The notes beneath the pieces are model-generated. The model made no database searches. It was given only the letters and a program-made list of their open reading frames with translations, and was not told the DNA's origin. A program made the translations under genes and the position numbers. Positions 48,612 through 48,708 of a stretch of DNA of 48,708 nt are shown piece by piece (the stretch's first letter is position 1; each line of letters begins with the position of its first letter). The stretch spans positions 1-48,708 of the forward strand of contig NZ_LOPU01000038.1 of assembly GCF_001469955.1 (NCBI RefSeq). The letters run 5' to 3'. The stretch comes from Haloprofundus marisrubri (GTDB lineage Archaea > Halobacteriota > Halobacteria > Halobacteriales > Haloferacaceae).

Positions 48612-48632
48612 CATTCGCGGCGGTGGTGTCTC
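48612..48632 (+). repeat. Iteron-like repeat, copy D
   Basis: Second direct copy; it runs across the circle joint, so it is intact only when the contig is closed or read with the overlap. Confidence 0.7.
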
Positions 48633-48708
48633 TCGTTGGTTTCGACCCGTGCTGGCACAGATTCCCCTTTTGGCTCGACCATCGACAACCCGTGGGCTTC
48701 TGTCTTAC
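48631..48708. repeat. Terminal overlap copy 2 (circular contig)
   Basis: Identical to bases 1-78; see there. Should be trimmed when the circle is closed. Confidence 0.9.

Larger units (their letters stand above)
47243..48630. other. Putative replication origin region (continues into 1-234)
   Basis: About 1.4 kb up to the circle joint, plus 234 bases after it, with no convincing gene: frames at 47322-47696 and 47957-48256 are Arg/Ser/Thr-rich and unsupported. It contains repeats B-D, ORB-like GTCGAAAC boxes, a TGTACAA palindrome and a 50-60-base AT-rich stretch at 47935-47992 that may be the unwinding element. Position between parA and orc1 is typical of a haloarchaeal plasmid origin. Confidence 0.68.

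Overview
The window is a complete circular replicon from a haloarchaeon (class Halobacteria; gene content fits Haloferacales, at low confidence). The last 78 bases (48631-48708) repeat the first 78, as in a circular contig with an assembly overlap, so the unit length is about 48,630 bp. Evidence for a haloarchaeon: acidic proteins, GC-rich third codon positions, an Orc1/Cdc6 initiator, a TFB, twin-arginine signals, a PGF-CTERM anchor, DUF7344 winged-helix membrane proteins and an RdfA-family protein. No IS element, CRISPR array, rRNA or tRNA gene was found.

Layout. (1) Maintenance: orc1/cdc6 (235-1479) and, across the contig joint, a gene-poor origin region (47243-48630 plus 1-234) with four iteron-like repeats, ORB-like GTCGAAAC boxes and an AT-rich stretch, followed by parA and a small partner gene on the minus strand (45933-47242). 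(2) 1.5-12.5 kb: regulators and surface proteins. These are DUF7344 proteins, RdfA, an SDR sugar epimerase, a membrane-anchored winged-helix protein beside a PGF-CTERM surface protein, a zinc-ribbon microprotein, a wHTH regulator and PadR. (3) 11.5-41.6 kb: a polysaccharide or glycoconjugate factory. It holds an ATP-grasp ligase; a four-gene operon with the full enzyme set for UDP-2,3-diacetamido-glucuronic acid (acetyltransferase, aminotransferase, oxidoreductase, dehydrogenase); two deacetylase-family proteins; a FemAB-like transferase; two flippases; two alkaline-phosphatase-superfamily proteins; GT2, GT4 and DUF354 transferases; an LpxD-like acyltransferase; a large GT-C/Wzy-like membrane protein; two Tat-exported beta-helix proteins; and GlmS. 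(4) 41.9-45.5 kb: another DUF7344, GlmM and a plasmid-borne TFB.

How it fits together: GlmS and GlmM feed the amino-sugar pool, the 15-19 kb operon makes a diacetamido uronate, the transferases assemble glycan on a lipid carrier, the flippases export it, and the acyl-, aminoacyl- and phospho-type enzymes would decorate it. The beta-helix proteins probably bind or process the product outside the cell. No GlmU-type nucleotidyltransferase, initiating polyprenyl-phosphate transferase or AglB is present, so the host must supply these.

The most interesting signal is not a gene. At least ten, and up to fourteen, upstream regions, mostly of glycan genes, carry a box close to ATAACAAAGCCC. It usually lies 33-49 bases before the start codon, where a TATA box would be expected for a leaderless transcript. 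Other genes on the replicon have ordinary TATA boxes. This suggests a dedicated core promoter or regulon, possibly tied to the plasmid TFB or to one of its regulators.
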